Part shown: positions 62,727 to 64,000 of the stretch, in pieces
How positions within the stretch are numbered: the first letter of the stretch is position 1
Layout: the number at the start of each line of letters is the position of its first letter
Source of the DNA: a virus
IMG/VR virus record: IMGVR_UViG_3300032285_001316
Coordinates: 29,152-93,151 of that record
DNA length: 64,000 nt
Direction: 5' to 3' (one strand)
Notes under the pieces: generated by a model
Databases searched by the model: none
What the model saw: only the letters and a program-made list of their open reading frames with translations
Told to the model about the DNA's origin: nothing
Program-made: the position numbers and the translations under genes

Positions 62727-63391
62727 GCCAGTTTCTAATTAATGAAGATAAGGCACTCAGGGAGAAACTCCAGGGCATTACTGTGCACGATCAGGCTGCG
62801 GACGGAGCTATGACCCCTCGTAAAGTGGGGGTGTTCTTTGGACAGCCTGATCAGGAGCTTAGGGCGCAGAACTACCCCTATATCACCATTGACATGGTTG
62901 ATATTCAGCGTGATACCCAGCGAGAGATGCGCGGCATTACTAATGCTGAATACCTCAAACCCAATAATTTTGGAATCGATGGAGCAACAGAGTTCTCCGT
63001 AGACCTACCAATTCCAGTAAACATTGACTATCAAATTACAACCTATTCACGACACCCTCGACACGATCGTGAGATCTTGTCGCAGATGCTAACAAGCAGA
63101 CTCCAAAGATTTGGGTATCTAGAAATCGTAGAGAACACCGTGACCAGTGGGAACACTGAAACTGTCACGTCTACTTTCCGACGTATGGATCTCATTAATG
63201 TTGCAAAACGCGACAGTAACAGCGAGCAAGCAAAACGCTTATTCGTAAATGCATTTTCTGTTCGAGTATCTTCGGAAGTCGTACAGTCTGCATACCGAGC
63301 AATTTACAAGGTACTCGAAGTTCACGTCGATATGCCTTCAGGTGGTCGAGAAAACCACTTTGATGGTATTGGCGAGTTCGTAATCCCGTAA
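62723..63391 (+). CDS. Tail completion-like protein
   Basis: 222 residues, ATGA overlap. YPYITIDMVDIQRDTQREMR, FSVDLPIPVNIDYQITTYSR and HPRHDREILSQMLTSRLQRF resemble the tail-terminator type of myoviruses encoded just before the sheath. The position directly before the sheath supports this. No enzyme motif. Confidence 0.65.
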   Translation: MSQFLINEDKALREKLQGITVHDQAADGAMTPRKVGVFFGQPDQELRAQNYPYITIDMVDIQRDTQREMRGITNAEYLKPNNFGIDGATEFSVDLPIPVNIDYQITTYSRHPRHDREILSQMLTSRLQRFGYLEIVENTVTSGNTETVTSTFRRMDLINVAKRDSNSEQAKRLFVNAFSVRVSSEVVQSAYRAIYKVLEVHVDMPSGGRENHFDGIGEFVIP

Positions 63392-63441
63392 CACTATTCG
63401 TAACCCCCTGAAATAATCACCCCCTAGTTAGGAGACTATCC

Positions 63442-64000
63442 ATGACGACTTATAATCGTCCAGGAGTTTATGTGAATGAACTCCCGCTGGCAGCTGCACC
63501 AATTAACGGTGCTCTTGCTGCTACTGCGGCTGGTGCCGTTATCGGTGCCTTCCCCCAGGGTCCTGACAACGTTACACTCGTCACATCGTGGTACGACTTC
63601 GTAAAGAAGTTTGGTGGCTACAGCAAGTCCTACCCTGCGACTTTTGCTGTTGGCTCGTTCTTTAAGAACGGTGGCACAGAGCTGTACGTTAAGCGGATCC
63701 TTCCTGCAGCTGCAAAGAAGGTAGCTAAGGTAACCATTCCTTCGGCTCCCATTTCTGCTTCTGCAACCGTTTCAAAGGTATCGCTAACAAGCAACGTGGC
63801 AACTATCACCACGTCCGCTCCTCACGGCATTACTGCATCTGACCAGGTTGTTACTATTGCTGGTCTGACAAGTGGTAACACCGTATTCAACGGTACGTGG
63901 ACCATCTCGGGTCACACTACCACCACGGTTAGTTTTGCGCTGACACACACCAACATTACCGAAGCAAATGTTACGGGTACCATGACTTACTCGTACAGCC
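63442..64000 (+). CDS. Tail sheath protein, N-terminal part (runs off the window)
   Basis: 186 residues visible, open at the right edge, behind AGGAG. YNRPGVYVNELPLAAAPING at the start, VIGAFPQGPDNVTLVTSWYD, FVKKFGGYSK and FFKNGGTELYVKRIL are the hallmarks of contractile-tail sheath proteins. After about residue 97 an inserted beta module begins (VATITTSAPHGITASDQVVT, VFNGTWTISG) like that of the 57238 fibre. A contractile tail follows from this gene. Confidence 0.92.
   Translation, partial: MTTYNRPGVYVNELPLAAAPINGALAATAAGAVIGAFPQGPDNVTLVTSWYDFVKKFGGYSKSYPATFAVGSFFKNGGTELYVKRILPAAAKKVAKVTIPSAPISASATVSKVSLTSNVATITTSAPHGITASDQVVTIAGLTSGNTVFNGTWTISGHTTTTVSFALTHTNITEANVTGTMTYSYS

Overview
The window is part of a large tailed-phage genome with a contractile tail (myovirus type), probably infecting an actinobacterium. 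Phage evidence: a large terminase, portal, scaffold-like protein, major capsid protein, collagen-like tail fibres and, at the right edge, the start of a tail sheath gene. Host evidence: three WhiB-like iron-sulfur regulators, a ClgR-like XRE regulator and many small cysteine-pair proteins, all typical of actinophages. Genes are tightly packed; many join by TAATG, ATGA or TAGTG overlaps, and base composition is moderate and even.

Layout. (1) 1-4358, plus strand: recombination genes (RecA C-terminus, PD-(D/E)XK nuclease, Cas4/RecB-like nuclease with a Cys cluster, RuvC-like resolvase), WhiB no. 1 and an Nmad1/DUF1599 protein. (2) 4421-13847, plus: SpoVS-like protein, a run of glycine/serine-rich and helical unknown proteins, a nucleotidyltransferase-like protein, a HAD protein and a TIM-barrel protein of the TGT/DpdA type. 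(3) A bidirectional terminator at 13913-13946, then a minus-strand block to 24236: WhiB nos. 2 and 3, ClgR-like and HicA-like proteins, an HNH nuclease, a glycosylase-like protein, a YubB/Api92-like protein, a VWA protein paired with a MoxR-type AAA+ ATPase, and many genes of 39-60 codons. (4) 23435-24637: two structured non-coding intervals around the switch back to the plus strand, followed by a candidate structured RNA at 24773-24873. (5) 24638-31904: small plus-strand genes, several apparently leaderless behind a recurring extended -10 motif; an endolysin with a holin-like C-terminus; a class Ic-type ribonucleotide reductase small subunit; two candidate small RNA units; two minus-strand genes (one NlpC/P60-like); tRNA-Thr(UGU). 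(6) 31941-37934: HNH nuclease, thioredoxin, PNKP-like phosphatase and small probable virion proteins, including KTSC and PASTA-like domains. (7) 37934-46663: terminase, portal, scaffold, capsid, an inserted Endo VII-type gene and connector-like proteins. (8) 46663-59589: a large fibre locus with two collagen-like fibres, three fibres with related tip domains, small companion genes and a SunS-type glycosyltransferase. (9) 59615-64000: neck/tail-completion candidates interleaved with small basic genes and HNH genes, then the tail sheath.

How it fits together: the left genes handle recombination and possibly DNA modification. The minus block probably acts on the host (regulators, AAA+/VWA machine, small proteins). 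The right half builds the virion. The fibre locus shows duplication, a detached 3' end and long identical repeats, as expected for fast evolution of host recognition. Promoters differ by region: a few have recognisable -35/-10 pairs, while many have only an extended -10 of the form TGn-(T/C)AnACT close to a start codon. All functional calls come from reading motifs, not from database searches.
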